Source: Lepidostoma basale (Eukaryota; Arthropoda; Insecta; Trichoptera; Lepidostomatidae). Taken from it: a stretch of DNA of 64,000 nucleotides. Location of the stretch: the NCBI GenBank assembly GCA_022606425.2, contig JAHDVF020000184.1, positions 1 to 64,000 of the forward strand. Direction: 5' to 3'. Position 1 is the first letter of the stretch. Every line of letters starts with the position of its first letter. Shown here piece after piece: positions 33,761 to 45,599 of this stretch. A program made the translations under genes and the position numbers. Under the pieces are notes generated by a model. It was given only the letters and a program-made list of their open reading frames with translations, was not told the DNA's origin and did no database searches.

Positions 33761-34190
33761 AACATGAATCTATACAAGAATAATATTAAAAAACTTAAGT
33801 AAAATTTACTGAATTTAGATATTGATATTCATGTTATTTGAATAGATTTATTTTACAGAACAATGGAATTTTAATTGAATACAGCTGATATATCTATAAA
33901 TATTGATTGAAAAAATAATATATGTATTTTTAATCCTACTGAATTTAAGCATACTATGATATATATCTTGGTCCTAAGGTTGAGTTCCCCATTGGTTTTT
34001 CCATATATTACTCTGGGGCTGCTTCTGAAATATTTAAATAAGGTTTCGGCGGTAATTGTTTCTCGGAAAGATTCTATTTTTATCATATGGGATCCCACTT
34101 TGGCCTTTAATTTGGTAGCTTCTAGTTGCTTGACACATGTTTGGGTACAACAATTTATTTTAAGCAATTGACAGTTAAACCTTTTTGAGA
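33761..34190. other. No gene seen
   Basis: Frames on both strands at 33870-34170 show no known motif. Confidence 0.35.
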
Positions 34191-34195
34191 TATTG

Positions 34196-34349
34196 TTTCT
34201 CGTGACGTGCGATAGGTAGCTAGTCTATAGCCATTTTTATTGTCAAAGACGGTGCGATTTGTTTTTTCACACTGTCATCCCCGGGAAACGAACACGGGAC
34301 CTTAAGTGTGACAGTCATTACTGTTGCTACTCTGCCAAGAAGCCCGTCA
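34196..34349 (-). mobile_element. tRNA-derived SINE, diverged
   Basis: Minus strand: CTTGGCAGAGTAGCAACAG (A box), CGTGTTCGTTTCCCGGGGATG (worn B box), then AATAAAAATGGCTATAGAC and GCACGTCACGAGAAAC. The CACGTGACA block is altered. Confidence 0.65.
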
Positions 34350-34369
34350 ATCATCATATTGTTGGAAAA

Positions 34370-34600
34370 TGAGATAATAGAATTTTGAAATACTTTTTGG
34401 AAACATTATATTTTAAAAATACTTAATCGTTTCAAAATTTTAATTAAATCAAACGAAATATGAACTAACTTGACTGTTTCAAAAATTACTTTAAATGTTA
34501 TTTTGGACAATTTAACATATTTAGAAAGGAAAACAAAAGCTCATAAAAAAGTGTTGTAAAAAGTACATTGTTTCCAAAAAGTTATTCAAATATGAATCCG
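34370..34600. repeat. Family H inverted-arm element, core lost
   Basis: GAAATACTTTTTGGAAACATTAT (34389-34411) and the inverted GTACATTGTTTCCAAAAAGTT (34563-34583) are the family H arms. The central motif reads TCGTTTCAAAAT and is not ribozyme-like. Confidence 0.5.
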
Positions 34601-35710
34601 CAACACAATGTGATGGCGAATTTAGAATAAATAATGTAATTTTAGTCCGAAAAAATAAATAATTAAGGGAAGCCACTGAAACGAGGGCGAAACGAGTATT
34701 TTGTTGACCGGCTGATTACAAACGTAACATTTCGTTAATTTAATAACGTATACCTTAATATATGGATGAGTATTCAAATATAAAATTTTAAAAATTTAGA
34801 GGCAAGATAAAGATAAAGAACTTTTAAAAAACTAACTTTCAAAATAAAATCTTAATAAAAGAGTTCAGTTTGTTGAATTAAAATAACGAATTAAAAAATA
34901 TATATATTATGAAAGTAAATATGTATTTCATTTTCAAAGTTCATTAAATAAATATGAATATTATATTCGTAAATCCCTTATTTGCCTGTTTTATTTTTTA
35001 ATACGTTGAACTGACCAAAATAATATTTTAAAGTAATTATCAAAACAGCCAAGTTGGTTAATCCTCCGTTAGATATAATTTAAATTTAGAAAAGGTTAAG
35101 TTTTTCATTCTATATAACTACACTGTTCAAATTTGTTTCCTAGTTGCCCAAACAATGGCTAATTAATGCCTCTGAACTTATTCCTTTTGACAGCTCAGCA
35201 GAGTACAAGCAAGCGGAATTCAGAACGTCTAAGAAATGCCGTTGATATTTCACAAATATAATGCAATATAGATGGACTGTTTCTGTCAAGCCTACGTTAA
35301 TAAACAGGGCGGGTCCGAAACTTAAATCCGAGCTCAAAGAAAAGTTAGAAATTTCAAATTAAGGCTTTTTTAGTTCTACTATAATTTAAGACCGTACATT
35401 TATTTTCATCAAAATATATTTAAATCTTTTTAGAAACAGAAAAAGCAAAAAGGAGCTTCAATGTTTCATATGATATAATGCCACATATACAGAAACATAT
35501 GAAAAGTAAGCGTGTATTTATAATGGTACAATGTAAGATTGTACGAATCGTGTTAAGGACTCTTTGTATTTTTATGCATTGGACGATTGCGCAGAACTCA
35601 AAATGAAATACGGAACATTGAACTGTAATAATATAATAATATAAAAAATATACATTTGTAATTTAGAAAAAACATGCATTTAAAAAGACATAATATATAG
35701 AAATTAATAA
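34601..35710. other. AT-rich sequence, no gene seen
   Basis: Nothing recognised. Confidence 0.4.
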
Positions 35711-35714
35711 ATGA

Positions 35715-35845
35715 TTACAGAGGGATCCTCCGAAAAATGTCGTGTTTTTTAATATTTTGTGGATTAAAGAGTAATATTTTCAATTTCCTAAGTATATTAC
35801 TATGGAATCCCACAGTCTTAATGCCTTAGCGTTCAATAAAAATTA
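35715..35845 (+). repeat. Family F element, 3' arm with hammerhead-like motif
   Basis: GGATCCTCCGAAAAATGTCGTG at 35723-35744, then ATTTTGTGGATTAAAG, TATTTTCAATTTCCTAAG and the outer end ATGGAATCCCACAG...CCTTAGCGTTCAA. The CTGANGA half is replaced by TTACAGAGG. Confidence 0.6.
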
Positions 35846-36740
35846 AATTACAATTAAAAATATTGCATTAGAGATGCTCGATGAGTGTGGTCTCACTATG
35901 GTAAAATGTATCCATATACTAAACGACCTAAGCGATGGGGTTTATAGAGAGTTAGTTGTAACCAGTGAAATATTCACAAAAGTAAAGATTTACAAGCCTT
36001 TAAAAACTTAGTTCACTGTACAATCATAATCAGTGTTTAACATTTAATGTATTTTTTTACACACGTTAAACATTTCACAATTAACAAAACCAAATTGTTT
36101 TCCATTTGTTTACTATACTACTGTCATACAACAATGATCAGAACAAAGTAATTCAGAAACGTTTTCGGGCATGCGCATCGTGTTACCGCCGAAATAACTC
36201 ATATTCAGTTATTTCACTTAGAAGATTTCATCATTACACCATGTTTTTATGAGATCTTACAAATCCATTAACAGGAAATAAACTTTTATAAAAAATGATA
36301 GAGAGAATCTTTTATCAACACAAAATTTTGGAAAATATGTTAACAAAAAAAGGTGAAAATTATGATGGAATGTTTTTAATATTGAGTTGTGATAAATAAA
36401 TATAAGCCAAGTAATGTAATATTTGTGTATGTGTTGAGTACATAAAAGCTAAGTCAGAAGACGAAAGCCTTCAAGGCATTTAGCTCAGCGGGAGTTCAAT
36501 TTGAAGACTTTTTTCATGAGCCGAATTCAAACTGCGAAAATAACCCTTGATATGACTTTATTCGCAAAGTTTTCAAATATGTTTGAGTTATATTCGTAGC
36601 TGAAAGAATTACCCACTCAATTTTCAGGCACGTCGTAAATGTTGGAGAAGTTACAGGCAAAAACTCTAAAGCAGCAAAAATTAATAAGGTTTAAATCTAA
36701 TATTTCTTTTCTTTTATGATGATTAGATCCAACGATCATT
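35846..36740. other. AT-rich sequence, no gene seen
   Basis: Nothing recognised. Confidence 0.4.
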
Positions 36741-36744
36741 TATA

Positions 36745-36815
36745 TTTTCTAGAAGCTTTATAATATTTTAGGAGAATAACATGTTTCAGCTTGTTAAGGA
36801 AATATAAAATGTGTT
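36745..36815 (-). repeat. Family B arm fragment
   Basis: TCTAGAAGCTTTATAATATT, then GAATAACATGTTTCAGC: minus-strand form of the family B arm and GAAACATGT motif. Confidence 0.45.
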
Positions 36816-36825
36816 GACGTTTTCA

Positions 36826-37090
36826 TAATCTTCTTCTTCCTCTTTTAATAGATCTGTGGATCTGTTTTTATGGCGTCGAGGTCTTCTGGGACACAGAACT
36901 CCAACTGTCTCGCCATCTCTTCGCAGGTCTTCCGGGTTGGCGAGTTCCCATCGTCACGTTGTTTGCGGCTGCTTGGGGGAGTCTATCGTCGCTCATTCGT
37001 TCTACGTGGTCGCATCAGAAGCATCTTCTTTTCCTACCTCATCTGACAATATCTTCGGTATGCGTTATACCTTTTCATCAATATGACGTA
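36826..37090 (-). mobile_element. RTE-like LINE 3' end (subfamily d), decayed
   Basis: The plus strand opens with TCTTCTTCTTCCTCTTTTAATAGATCTG, corresponding to the tail of 24170-25015. The minus strand holds a worn GHRPPGRP..RWRD region with stops. Confidence 0.55.
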
Positions 37091-37228
37091 ATATGAGTCA
37101 TTAGTATTTATTATTAGAAGTTTAGTATAAATCTCACCCATTTTAGAAGTAGAAGCGCAACCAAAAGTCTATCTATGATAAATGCATGGTATACTCAGGA
37201 TTTCAATCTTTTAATACTATTGTATAGA

Positions 37229-37400
37229 CAACTTGATAACCGTGACAGAGTAGCAACATCAATGACTGCCACACCGAAGGTCGATTCGATTCCCGGCGAT
37301 GGCAGTTAGATAATTACACTCTCTTTGGTATTTTTCTAAAATTCACCTGACAATAAAACGGAAACAGATAAGCTACCTTTCACATGTCATAGGAATACAT
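37229..37400 (+). mobile_element. tRNA-derived SINE
   Basis: CCGTGACAGAGTAGCAACATC (A box), CACACCGAAGGTCGATTCGATTCCC (B box), then ACCTGACAATAAAAC and GCTACCTTTCACATGTCAT. Tail absent. Confidence 0.7.
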
Positions 37401-37469
37401 ATAATGGTGTACTCGAGTAATTTAAAGAACTATTTAATAATAATACACAGGATTACCCATTACGGAAAT

Positions 37470-38622
37470 CTGGAATATTTCAAATAATGATGTAAAATTA
37501 ATACGTAATGGAGAAATAAGAAAATAATGTATGGTTGATGAATGCGTCGTAAATAAAATTAAGAATGGATCACTAAGAAGATTTCAAATTAAATCAAGTC
37601 AGTTTATTTTCTAAAAAGACATTACAAACATTTTTTATAGTTTAAGGCATCTATTGAGAACAGGTTAAACATAATAAATATACTCGTATAATACCAAGAA
37701 CGCATGAGAGATGGTTCGACATTATGAATACAAGATACTCTCCAAAGTCAAGAGTATTTGTAAGAGTCTGAATGTACTTTCACGAACATGAAAGATATCG
37801 ATCTCCGAAGCGATCATGTTCAGCAGTTTGATTGCTCTCCCCACCGGCATCACCAGAGGCAGGTTGGTTCTGCATGCTGGGAGATAAAGCAGTCTGTGCT
37901 GACGCTGTCGAAGATAACCATCCGGGACATAAAGATGGATAGTCTCCAAGATGACGGAATTCTCAAAGAATCCCCTGATAAGTCTGAAGAAATGGGTAAG
38001 TGTGCACCCATCCCTTATTATCTGTAAACTATTGGTCCCCAGCATGCCCAAGAGGAATGCAGTGGGATAAAGCCACGGATAGCTACCAAACTCCCTCATG
38101 GAGAGATATCTCAGAAATCTTTTCTGAACCCTCTCTAACATGAGCGAGTATCTCGCCTCGTGGGGACTCCATATCACCGAGCCACACTCGAGCCGGCTCC
38201 GGACCAATGAGTTATACAAAATTCGCAAAACATAGGGATTCTCGAAAACTCTACCAGTTCGGAGAATAAATCCCAACATTTTCAGTGCAACTCCACATAT
38301 TTTCTCGATGTGAGCATGGAAAGTCAGCCTACTTTCATAAACGATTTGGATATATGGAACGAACGGTTGAGGGAAGAATGATTAAAAAGGTTTATACAAG
38401 TAGTGTAAATAGAGAAAGAAGTCGAGGAAGGTCAAAGAGGATATGGCATGACTAAATTAATCAATTACTGAAAGGTGGCCGTGTTCGAAGTAGTAAAAAT
38501 CGACCAGCGTGCGTGTCACGGTGTGTAAATGTAGGAGAAATCCGAAAGTTATGTTAGGATAGAACAGTGTGGCGGTCCATCCTCTCGACCTACCCCTCCA
38601 AGGAAACGGCATATGGTGATAT
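37470..38622 (+). mobile_element. RTE-like LINE 3' end (subfamily a) split by another LINE
   Basis: 37525-37582 has CGTAAATAAAATTAAG and GGATCACTAAGAAG (KIKNGSLRR); the reading resumes at 38337 with GATTTGGATATATGGAACG (FGYMER), TSSVNRERSRGR and ends GCGGTCCATCCTCTCGACC near 38590. The inserted piece is 37583-38336. GATTT is present at both junctions as a possible short target duplication. Confidence 0.75.
37583..38336 (-). mobile_element. Jockey/CR1-like LINE, 5' truncated
   Basis: The minus frame 38279-37722 (185 codons) is open: MLGFILRTGRVFENPYVLRI, LVRSRLECGSVIWSPHEARY, LMLERVQKRFLRYLSMREFG, YLRQRQHRLLYLPACRTNL, PVGRAIKLLNMIASEIDIFH. It lies downstream of the RT active site. The 3' end abuts ATTTCAAATTAAATCAAGTCAG on the plus strand. 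Confidence 0.85.
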
Positions 38623-38655
38623 GGATAACATTTAATTATATTTACATAATGTTTT

Positions 38656-39150
38656 TTTCAAATCAAATCAAATCAAATCAGTTTGTTTCATCAACAGACA
38701 TAACAAAATTTATTTTTAATGCATCTATTGAGAACAGGTAAAATAATATATTATATATAGTATACTACCAGAAACGCATAAGAGATGGTTCAACATTAGG
38801 AAGACAGGATACTCTCCAGAATTAAGAGTATTTGCCTTCTGAACGTACTTTCACTAACATGAAAGACGTCGATCTCCGAGGAGACCGCGTTCAGCAGACT
38901 AATTGCTCTTCCCACCGGTGTCACCAGAGGCAGATTGGTTCTGGCAGCCGGTAGGTAAAACAATCTGTGCTGTCGCTGTCGGAGATATCTATCGGGGACA
39001 AAAAGCCGAACACCCTCCAGTACGGCCGAGTTCTCGAAGTATCCCCTAATTAATATAAAGAAATGGGTAATTAGATGTCCATCTCTTCGAAGCTGTAGAG
39101 AATTGGTTCCGAGCATTCCCAAAAGAAATGCCGTGGGATAGAGCCAGGCC
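38656..39150 (-). mobile_element. Jockey/CR1-like LINE, 5' truncated, recent copy
   Basis: The minus frame 39122-38796 (108 codons) carries MLGTNSLQLRRDGHLITHFF and VPDRYLRQRQHRLFYLPAAR. The 3' tail is CAAATCAAATCAAATCAAAT on the plus strand. Over roughly 450 bases it differs from 47905-48366 at about three positions by eye. Confidence 0.88.
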
Positions 39151-39414
39151 AGAGAGATGTTACAGGTTTTCGGTAATTTATATATTTTCTCGCATTTAAA
39201 TGGAATCGTTTTAATGGGGAAATCGTGAATACTTCTTAAATATTTTTTTAAATTCTAAAATCAAACTATGGTAAAATCAGCGAAATTGTTTTATTGCAGT
39301 TAAGAAAGCTGCTAACCATATTAAAAATAGGGTAATAAATAATATAAATGCTCATTTGATTATACCTATATACTATTAACTCAGTACACATAAACTTTAG
39401 TTTTTAAATAATGG
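39151..39414. other. AT-rich sequence, no gene seen
   Basis: Nothing recognised. Confidence 0.4.
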
Positions 39415-39620
39415 TTAGCATTAAAAATAATTTTTAACACTAGGGCACTTTGTTTTTACACCACTTTGTTGGGGAACTTACAAACTGAACAAAACAAAAA
39501 CAAACTTTTTTGTTTTTGTCACCCCAACGAAGATCTGACGTGAGCGGAATCGGTTAGTTCGATAAAACAAATTAAAGTGTTGTAAAAACAATTTAAACAA
39601 GTGTTTTAAATTGTAAATTC
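39415..39620 (+). repeat. Family E element with hammerhead-like motif
   Basis: 39522-39556: ACCCCAACGAAGATCTGACG, then GCGGAATCGGTTAG, with the inverted arms CACTTTGTTTTTACACC and AAAGTGTTGTAAAAAC around. The core is worn (CCAACGA, GGAATC). Confidence 0.5.
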
Positions 39621-40050
39621 TAAAATATAAGTCTATAACAATGTAGTTCCTTTATAAAGTTTTTGTTTCAAAGTAGAATTTCAAAGTTTACAGGAAAAAT
39701 GTAAGATTCTTGACTCCTCCAAGAAACAGCTCTTACTTAATCAAGAAGTATTTTATTTATTTGGTTTTTATTGACTGCAACGTGAAGAGACCAGGATCAA
39801 TACGGCCCGTTTTATATATCATAGGATATAAAAGGAGATAGAGAGAGAGAGTAGACAAGAGGATTTAGCAAGGGAGAGGGTCGTAAAGGCGAAATGTAAA
39901 AATTCTGGGCATTAAACATTGAAAGTGATTGAATTGGTGAAGTTGAACTACGCGAAGGAGATTTATTTCATTTGTTTTATTCCGATATTAAATGGCATTA
40001 TAATGTACCCGTAGCATGTGAGGATCTAACTAATAAACTATCAATTTAAC
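39621..40050. other. No gene seen
   Basis: 39790-39960 is purine-rich and unrecognised. Confidence 0.4.
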
Positions 40051-40054
40051 TGAA

Positions 40055-40290
40055 ATCTCTTGATGGAAGTTCATTTTAAATAATAATTAAATAGTGTTTT
40101 TTTTAACTACTCTTTTGTCTTTATTTCGACAGCGACCGGTTTCGCCTGGCTCGCTGGCATTGACGACAGACCAGTCTGTCGATGCCAGCGAGCCTGGCAA
40201 AATCGTTCGCCGTCGAAATAAAGACAAAGTGGAGGTAGTTAAAAAAAAACATCGTTTTATTTCATTATTATATAAACTATGTCAGTTACC
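40055..40290. repeat. Family A inverted dimer with two hammerhead-like motifs
   Basis: Minus core 40170-40134 (GACCGGTTTCGCCTGGC on the plus strand) and plus core 40175-40208 (CTGTCGATGCCAGCGAGCC, TGGCAAAATCGTTCGCC). Outer sequence TGAAATCTCTTGATGGAAG at 40049-40068 matches the outer end at 31140-31160. The plus core is damaged in stem III. Confidence 0.7.
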
Positions 40291-40585
40291 GTACACGGAG
40301 TATGAGGATTGGTCAGAAACTAATGCCATTTCTTCTTTCTATTGTGAAGAAATTAAAATGCATGTTAAATTGTAATTTTAAATCCGATTAACACATAAAG
40401 CTATATTTTCGTCTTAAGGATCAATCTTCTTGGTTAAAGTTTATACTTCTTAAGAAAGATAACCATGTATTTTAATTAGTTCAAATATATTATCCGGCTA
40501 ATGGTGTCTGGTTTGGTGTTAAATTACTATTTTTTTAAATTTGTGTCTTTAACAAAATCACAGAGAAGGTGTAAGGATACACGGG
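40291..40585. other. No gene seen
   Basis: Nothing recognised. Confidence 0.4.
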
Positions 40586-40589
40586 CAAA

Positions 40590-41385
40590 AGATAGACATG
40601 ATAAGGTTTGCTGACGATATTGCTATGGTTGCCGAAAGTGAGGAGGAACTGCAGGAGATTCCTCAAGATAGCTACAATATGAAGATAAATAAGGACAAAA
40701 CAAAGCTGCTGACTGTAGGCCGAACGCAACATCAGATGAGAGTAGTGATGTCAGGAGTTCCACAAAGAACACCAAGGAGTTTGTCTACCTCGGGAGCAAA
40801 ATAACATGGGACGGTCGGTCTAAGAGCGAGGTCGACAGCCGTATACATCAGGCTAGGCTTGCATTTAATAAAAGGTCGAAAATAATAGAGTCAAATAATA
40901 TAGACCTAAAACTTAGAATACTCCTCATCAAGACCTATGTATGGAGTGTCTTGATGTACGGCTGCGAGACATGGTGCCTATCCGAAAGGGATAAGCGGAG
41001 ACTAGAGACTTTTGAGATGTGGTCCTATAGAAGACTCTTTGGAATTTCCTGGAGAGACCGCATCACGAATGAGGAAGTTCTTCAAGGAATCGAAGGAGGA
41101 AGGCACCTGCTCAGGACCTTGTCCGAAAGGCGTGCAAGATGGATCAGCCATGTAATACGTCAAGAAGGTCTCTTGCATGCCATAATGGAGGGTATGATCG
41201 AGGGGACAAACTCTAGGGGACGCCCACGCCGAGAGTACCTGGAGGACCTGTTGGTGGACGTACGCTGCTCATCATATGCAGATCTCAAAAGAGCCGCACA
41301 AGACAGGGAAAAATGGAAGAGAGAATAATGGAGGAAATTGCTGCAAACCAATCCCAGGATTGAAACCAGAGAAGAAGAAGAGAAC
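40590..41385 (+). mobile_element. RTE-like LINE, pol C-terminal part (subfamily b)
   Basis: Starts in the palm: MIRFADDIAMVAESEEELQ (FADD at 40607-40618), then NKDKTKLLTVGR. After a frameshift near 40760, FVYLGSKITWDGRSKSEVDS; the frame 40951-41328 is open: MMYGCETWCLSERDKRRLET, ISWRDRITNEEVLQGIEGGR, RARWISHVIRQEGLLHAIME, GRPRREYLEDLLVDVRCSSY. The 3' end has CCAGAGAAGAAGAAGAG. It is the longest subfamily b copy here and close to 26331-26690. Confidence 0.85.
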
Positions 41386-41389
41386 AAAA

Positions 41390-41520
41390 TCAGCTGGCTA
41401 CCGCCCCTCCGAAGGACCGCCAAAGAGGTGGAGGTAGCTGGGAATCGACCTCCCAAGAGAGGCCACCCTGATTACAGGAACAGACCAAAGATATAGAAGG
41501 TCTAAAAAAAGAAGAAGAAT
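41390..41520 (+). mobile_element. RTE-like LINE, last 130 bases (subfamily d)
   Basis: CTGGCTACCGCCCCTCCGAAGG, GAGGTGGAGGTAGCTGGG, CAAGAGAGGCCACCCTG and an AAAAAAAGAAGAAGAA tail match the end of 44340-44865. It sits directly behind the previous LINE tail. Confidence 0.65.
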
Positions 41521-41623
41521 AACAAAACCATTAATATAAACAAGTCCTACCACCGTTAAAATGAATTACTTGTCCTAATTTCGAAAGAGTGGTAATTTTC
41601 TGACCTCTAAGTATTTTTTTTTC

Positions 41624-41850
41624 TGTATACAACAGGTCGTTTGAACCCAATTACTGTATACAATTTATTTTTAGCTATTATATTGATTCTCATGACATTT
41701 GATAGATAGCCAATCTATCGCAATTTTATTGTCACGTGAATTCTACACCAGATCAAAGACAGTGTGACAATCACACTGCCATCGCCGGGAATCGTACCGG
41801 GGACATTCTGTATGAAAGACAGAGCTCTTACCACTCTGCCACGAAGGTCG
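41624..41850 (-). mobile_element. tRNA-derived SINE, best-preserved copy
   Basis: Minus strand, about 227 bases. Head: CGACCTTCGTGGCAGAGTGG (A box TGGCAGAGTGG) and GGTACGATTCCCGGC (B box). Body: CAGTGTGATTGTCACACTG, CACGTGACAATAAAATTGCG, GATAGATTGGCTATC. Tail: GAGAATCAATATAATAGC, AATTGTATACAGTAATTGGG, then TGTATACAG. It would be transcribed by pol III and mobilised by a LINE; the partner LINE is not identified. Confidence 0.88.
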
Positions 41851-41963
41851 AGCTAAGCTAATTTTAGGAGCTAATATCGTAGACTCCGCCTACTAGACCC
41901 AGGAACCAATCTGATGGCTTTCGATAACCAATTTTGGCGATTTTACTTACACTATTTATTGAT

Positions 41964-42628
41964 GCAAATATTCTCTCTGAAGTGAATAAACTATACACTG
42001 TGTTACGCTTGTCACACACAAAAACTTGCACTGATCTGTTTAACAATTATTGACCTAGTTTATTCAAGTTATTGGCTCAATGAAGTCAACCACCTGGCAA
42101 ATATTCTCTCTGAAGTGAATAAACTATACACTGTGTTACGCTTGTCACACACAAAAACTTGCACTGATCTGTTTAACAATTATTGACCTAGTTTATTCAA
42201 GTTATTGGCTCAATGAAGTCAACCACCAGGCAAATATTCTCTCTGAAGTGAATAAACTATACACTGTGTTACGCTTGTCACACACAAAAACTTGCACTGA
42301 TCTGTTTAACAATTATTGACCTAGTTTATTCAAGTTATTGGCTTAATGAAGTCAACCACCAGGCAAATATTCTCTCTGAAGTGAATAAACTATACACTGT
42401 GTTACGCTTGTCACACACAAAAACTTGCACTGATCTGTTTAACAATTATTGACCCAGTTTATTCAAGTTATTGGCTCAATGAAGTCAACCACCAGGCAAA
42501 TATTCTCTCTGAAGTGAATAAACTATACACTGTGTTACGCTTGTCACACACAAAAACTTGCACTGATCTGTTTAACAATTATTGACCTAGTTTATTCAAG
42601 TTATTGGCTCAATGAAGTCAACCACCAG
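41964..42628. repeat. Tandem array, five copies of a 133-bp unit
   Basis: GCAAATATTCTCTCTGAAG recurs at 41964, 42097, 42230, 42363 and 42496, exactly 133 bases apart, and GCAAAT again at 42629 starts a partial sixth. Units differ at only a few positions (for example GGCTTAATG in unit 3, GACCCAG in unit 4). The unit contains no reading frame of interest and matches no other sequence in the window. Confidence 0.97.
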
Positions 42629-42834
42629 GCAAATTAATGCTTGAAAAAGGCGAAATGATGAATATTCATTGAATTATACTTGAATTTTTCACATCAATTA
42701 CCACATTTAAATAAAAATTGCTTTGATTATAAAAAGTACTCATCGTAAGCATTGATATATTAAGTAGTCGGCATAAAAACAAGTAAATATGTAACACATA
42801 AATTAATCATTTCATAAAAATAATTTTATTACAT

Positions 42835-43030
42835 TTTGATACTTGTTTTTTCACCACTTTGTTTTTGTTTTTTCCAACCAACTGGTTTCACTTCCGTCGG
42901 AGCATTTTAGTTTGTGTTTTTGGCCCTGGCGAATCCTGCGGCGGGAGCGAAACAAAAATAAAGTGGCACAAAAACAAATAGAAATTTGTTTTTAAATTAT
43001 TTTTCATAATGCCACACAACAAATAAAGTT
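42835..43030. repeat. Family E inverted dimer with two hammerhead-like motifs
   Basis: Minus half at 42905-42879 (TGCTCCGACGGAAGTGAAACCAGTTGG) and plus half at 42924-42955 (CCTGGCGAATCC, GCGGCGGGAGCGAAAC), within arms CCACTTTGTTTTTG and ATAAAGTGGCACAAAAAC. The plus half has lost its GTH segment (AAAAATAAAG). Confidence 0.6.
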
Positions 43031-43039
43031 TTTCATATG

Positions 43040-44215
43040 AAATAATTGTTATCTTTTTATCAACTTAATAATCAAAATCAAGCGTAGTCCTTCAAATAAA
43101 ACCGGTGTTATAATATTTGGACGTTTTAAATCCAAATTAAGATTTGAGGCTTTGTTGTATCAAATGTTTTTATACTCCGCATAATGTAACTACAAATCTT
43201 ACATAATTTGTTATAAATTTAATTAAAACGAAAAAACGTATTTTCCGGTTTATGCAAATTACTTTCGCGCTTATAAAAATTAATTTCCCTTCATCCGGGT
43301 TATTTTTCTCAATTTAGGCCCGTTTCGGAAAAGGGTAAATTAAAGCGAGAATTCGGAATAATTAAAACGAAACAATAATTTAGTTATCTGGACTCGCTGG
43401 GGGCGCGGCGGCCGCTGCTCTGAAGTAGTCACGGAATTCATAATAGAAATCATTTTTCAAAATTAATAACCCCTAAAGCTACGCAGGGGTTGAATTAAAC
43501 TTTCAGGATTTTTTTGAATTTGGTAATTGTCTTCTGTATAAGGGTCGAAAAGGGTAGTTACTTGTGTTAAACACGGGAATGAGATAATTTCGTTGGTATG
43601 CAGTAAAACGCCACAGTTAACAAAAAAACACTATTTGAAAATATTCATGTCGATGTTACGATTCTACAAAATACATTATATTTCCATACGATTAAATCAA
43701 AATGGAAATAACTTATAGAACATATACACTCAACTATTAATGAATGATTAAATCTCCAATCAATTACGGAAACAACCACGGTCTATGTTTTTGGTCTATT
43801 CATTCAGCGCTTAGCATTAGATATCAATATTCTACGTATGTACTATTCGACGTCACAGGAAGTGTTCGTCAGATTAAGGGGATAACTGGGGTAGAACTCT
43901 ACTCGGCGTTAGGGCTGTGAAAAACAGAGAGTATTGGAGGCGTTTTGTTTTAGACAACGGCAGCTATATAGATCACAACCCACAGTAATGAGAAAACGAA
44001 GATAGATGAAGAATATGATGAAATCAGAATATCTCTTCCTAGCACAAGCGTTCTTCAGAATACTACAAAAATATTAAATATGCGTCTGAAGACTGAAAAT
44101 TACGCGCGCCATGGGAGGGGGGGGGAGGGGGGCAAAACGTCTTCTCTCTAAAAAACTAATTATTAAAGTTTAACTATTTGTAGGAATTTTATAAATACAA
44201 GAAAACATTTGTTTT
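43040..44215. other. No gene seen; one GC-rich patch
   Basis: 43310-43440 includes GGGGGCGCGGCGGCCGC and looks like unique non-coding sequence. 44115-44135 is a G-rich run. Nothing else recognised. Confidence 0.35.
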
Positions 44216-44219
44216 CTTA

Positions 44220-44335
44220 ATTCTTAATTCTAGTTTATGGAATGACATATTTCAAGGCATGAACTAATGTTCATATTTGATGATAACTTCTTAGTAAGAC
44301 ATTATAAAAATATGTATATTTAATATTTAATATCT
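44220..44335 (-). repeat. Family B fragment, decayed
   Basis: TAGTTTATGGAATGACATATTTC and CAAGGCATGAACTAATG resemble the 26195-26240 arm. Confidence 0.4.
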
Positions 44336-44339
44336 AGTT

Positions 44340-44865
44340 TTTCATCCATAACAGGTTACGAAATTAAGGTATCTGGGAGTGGATCTGCTCAGTCAAAATG
44401 ACCTTGTCAGCGAAATAATGGGACAAGTCAACAATGCTTCGGCGGTATCAGGCTGTCTTAAGGAGACCATATGGAAGAATTAATATATGAGAACAGAGAG
44501 TAAGGTCAAAATATACAAAACCTATGTACGTAAAGCCTGTATTGACACAAGGACGAAAGCTAAAGTGCAGTTGGCAGGAATGCGGACGCTGAGGACAATA
44601 GCAGGAAGGACTGAGTATTCGCGAAATCTGCAAGGTGGAGGATATTATCAGAAGGGGCAGACAGCACTGAAGACCCTGGAATGCGCATATACAGAGGATG
44701 GATCCCTCAAAAATCCCACACATTGTGATACTTCAGATTCCTCTTAGCTGCTCTCCTCCCGGAATACCGCCAAAAAGATATAAGGATAGCTAGGAGTCGA
44801 CTTCCCAAGAGAGGCCAGTTTGAACTACAGGAATAGACCAAACGTCTAAAAGGAGAAGAACAGGA
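44340..44865 (+). mobile_element. RTE-like LINE, thumb to 3' end (subfamily d)
   Basis: KLRYLGVDLLSQNDLVSEIM, ASAVSGCLKETIWKN, then the frame 44487-44747 with MRTESKVKIYKTYVRKAC and AGMRTLRTIAGRTEYS. A deletion removes part of the C-terminal domain; the end has GAGTCGACTTCCCAAGAGAG and AAAAGGAGAAGAACAGG. Parallel to 24470-24960. Confidence 0.75.
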
Positions 44866-45595
44866 AACTGAGTTTTTCATCATAGTTAAAGAAACAAAAA
44901 ATAAATTTGAATTAATAAATGTGGATTATATCACATTTGTTATTAATTGTGGGTTATTAATCCTGTAAATGACGAAATAAATGTTAGATAATAAAACAAA
45001 ACAATGGAAAAAAATATTTTCTTACTTACTTAACTCTTTCATCGATATTAGATAAAATGTTATTTTATCTTGATGCAATAGTCATTCCATGTAACCTTGT
45101 TTCGTTTCGTTTTGTTTGAATTTGTATTTGTGGGATATTCGTAATAAATTATTTGTAACGGGCGTTTCCATTTCACGGAGGCGTCCAGTAATAGAGTGGA
45201 CTCGAAAAAGAAATATTTTTTGTCGTTTTCGCATGAATAACGATGGGAATGAATTTAGACAAAGAAATTGGTTGCCCACATAATTCACCTGTTGAACAGA
45301 ATATTATATATTATAATAAAATAATGATATTTTATTATATAATAACCAGGTATGTTACTTGAGAAAAAAATTATTTTGTATTAGAATACTACGAGTTAAG
45401 TTAATTAAGATAACAAGTAAATAAGCACTTTGGGTTATTTATATAATATTAAATAAGTAGATGTTAGGCTTGATCAGGTTGGATTTATAATCCAAACTTA
45501 CATAACCTCATTAAGCTATCAAAAATATAAAAATAATTTATTAACTGTTTAAATAAAAACACTGTTATAGAATGTTACAGTTGATTATATTTCTA
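44866..45595. other. AT-rich sequence, no gene seen
   Basis: Nothing recognised. Confidence 0.4.
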
Positions 45596-45599
45596 AACA

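Noticed and set aside
36478..36545. TTTAGCTCAGCGGGAG, resembling a tRNA D arm
   Set aside because: No matching acceptor stem, anticodon arm or T arm could be formed nearby; probably chance.
41964..42628. The tandem array as a possible CRISPR array
   Set aside because: Whole 133-bp units repeat without variable spacers, and the genome is eukaryotic.
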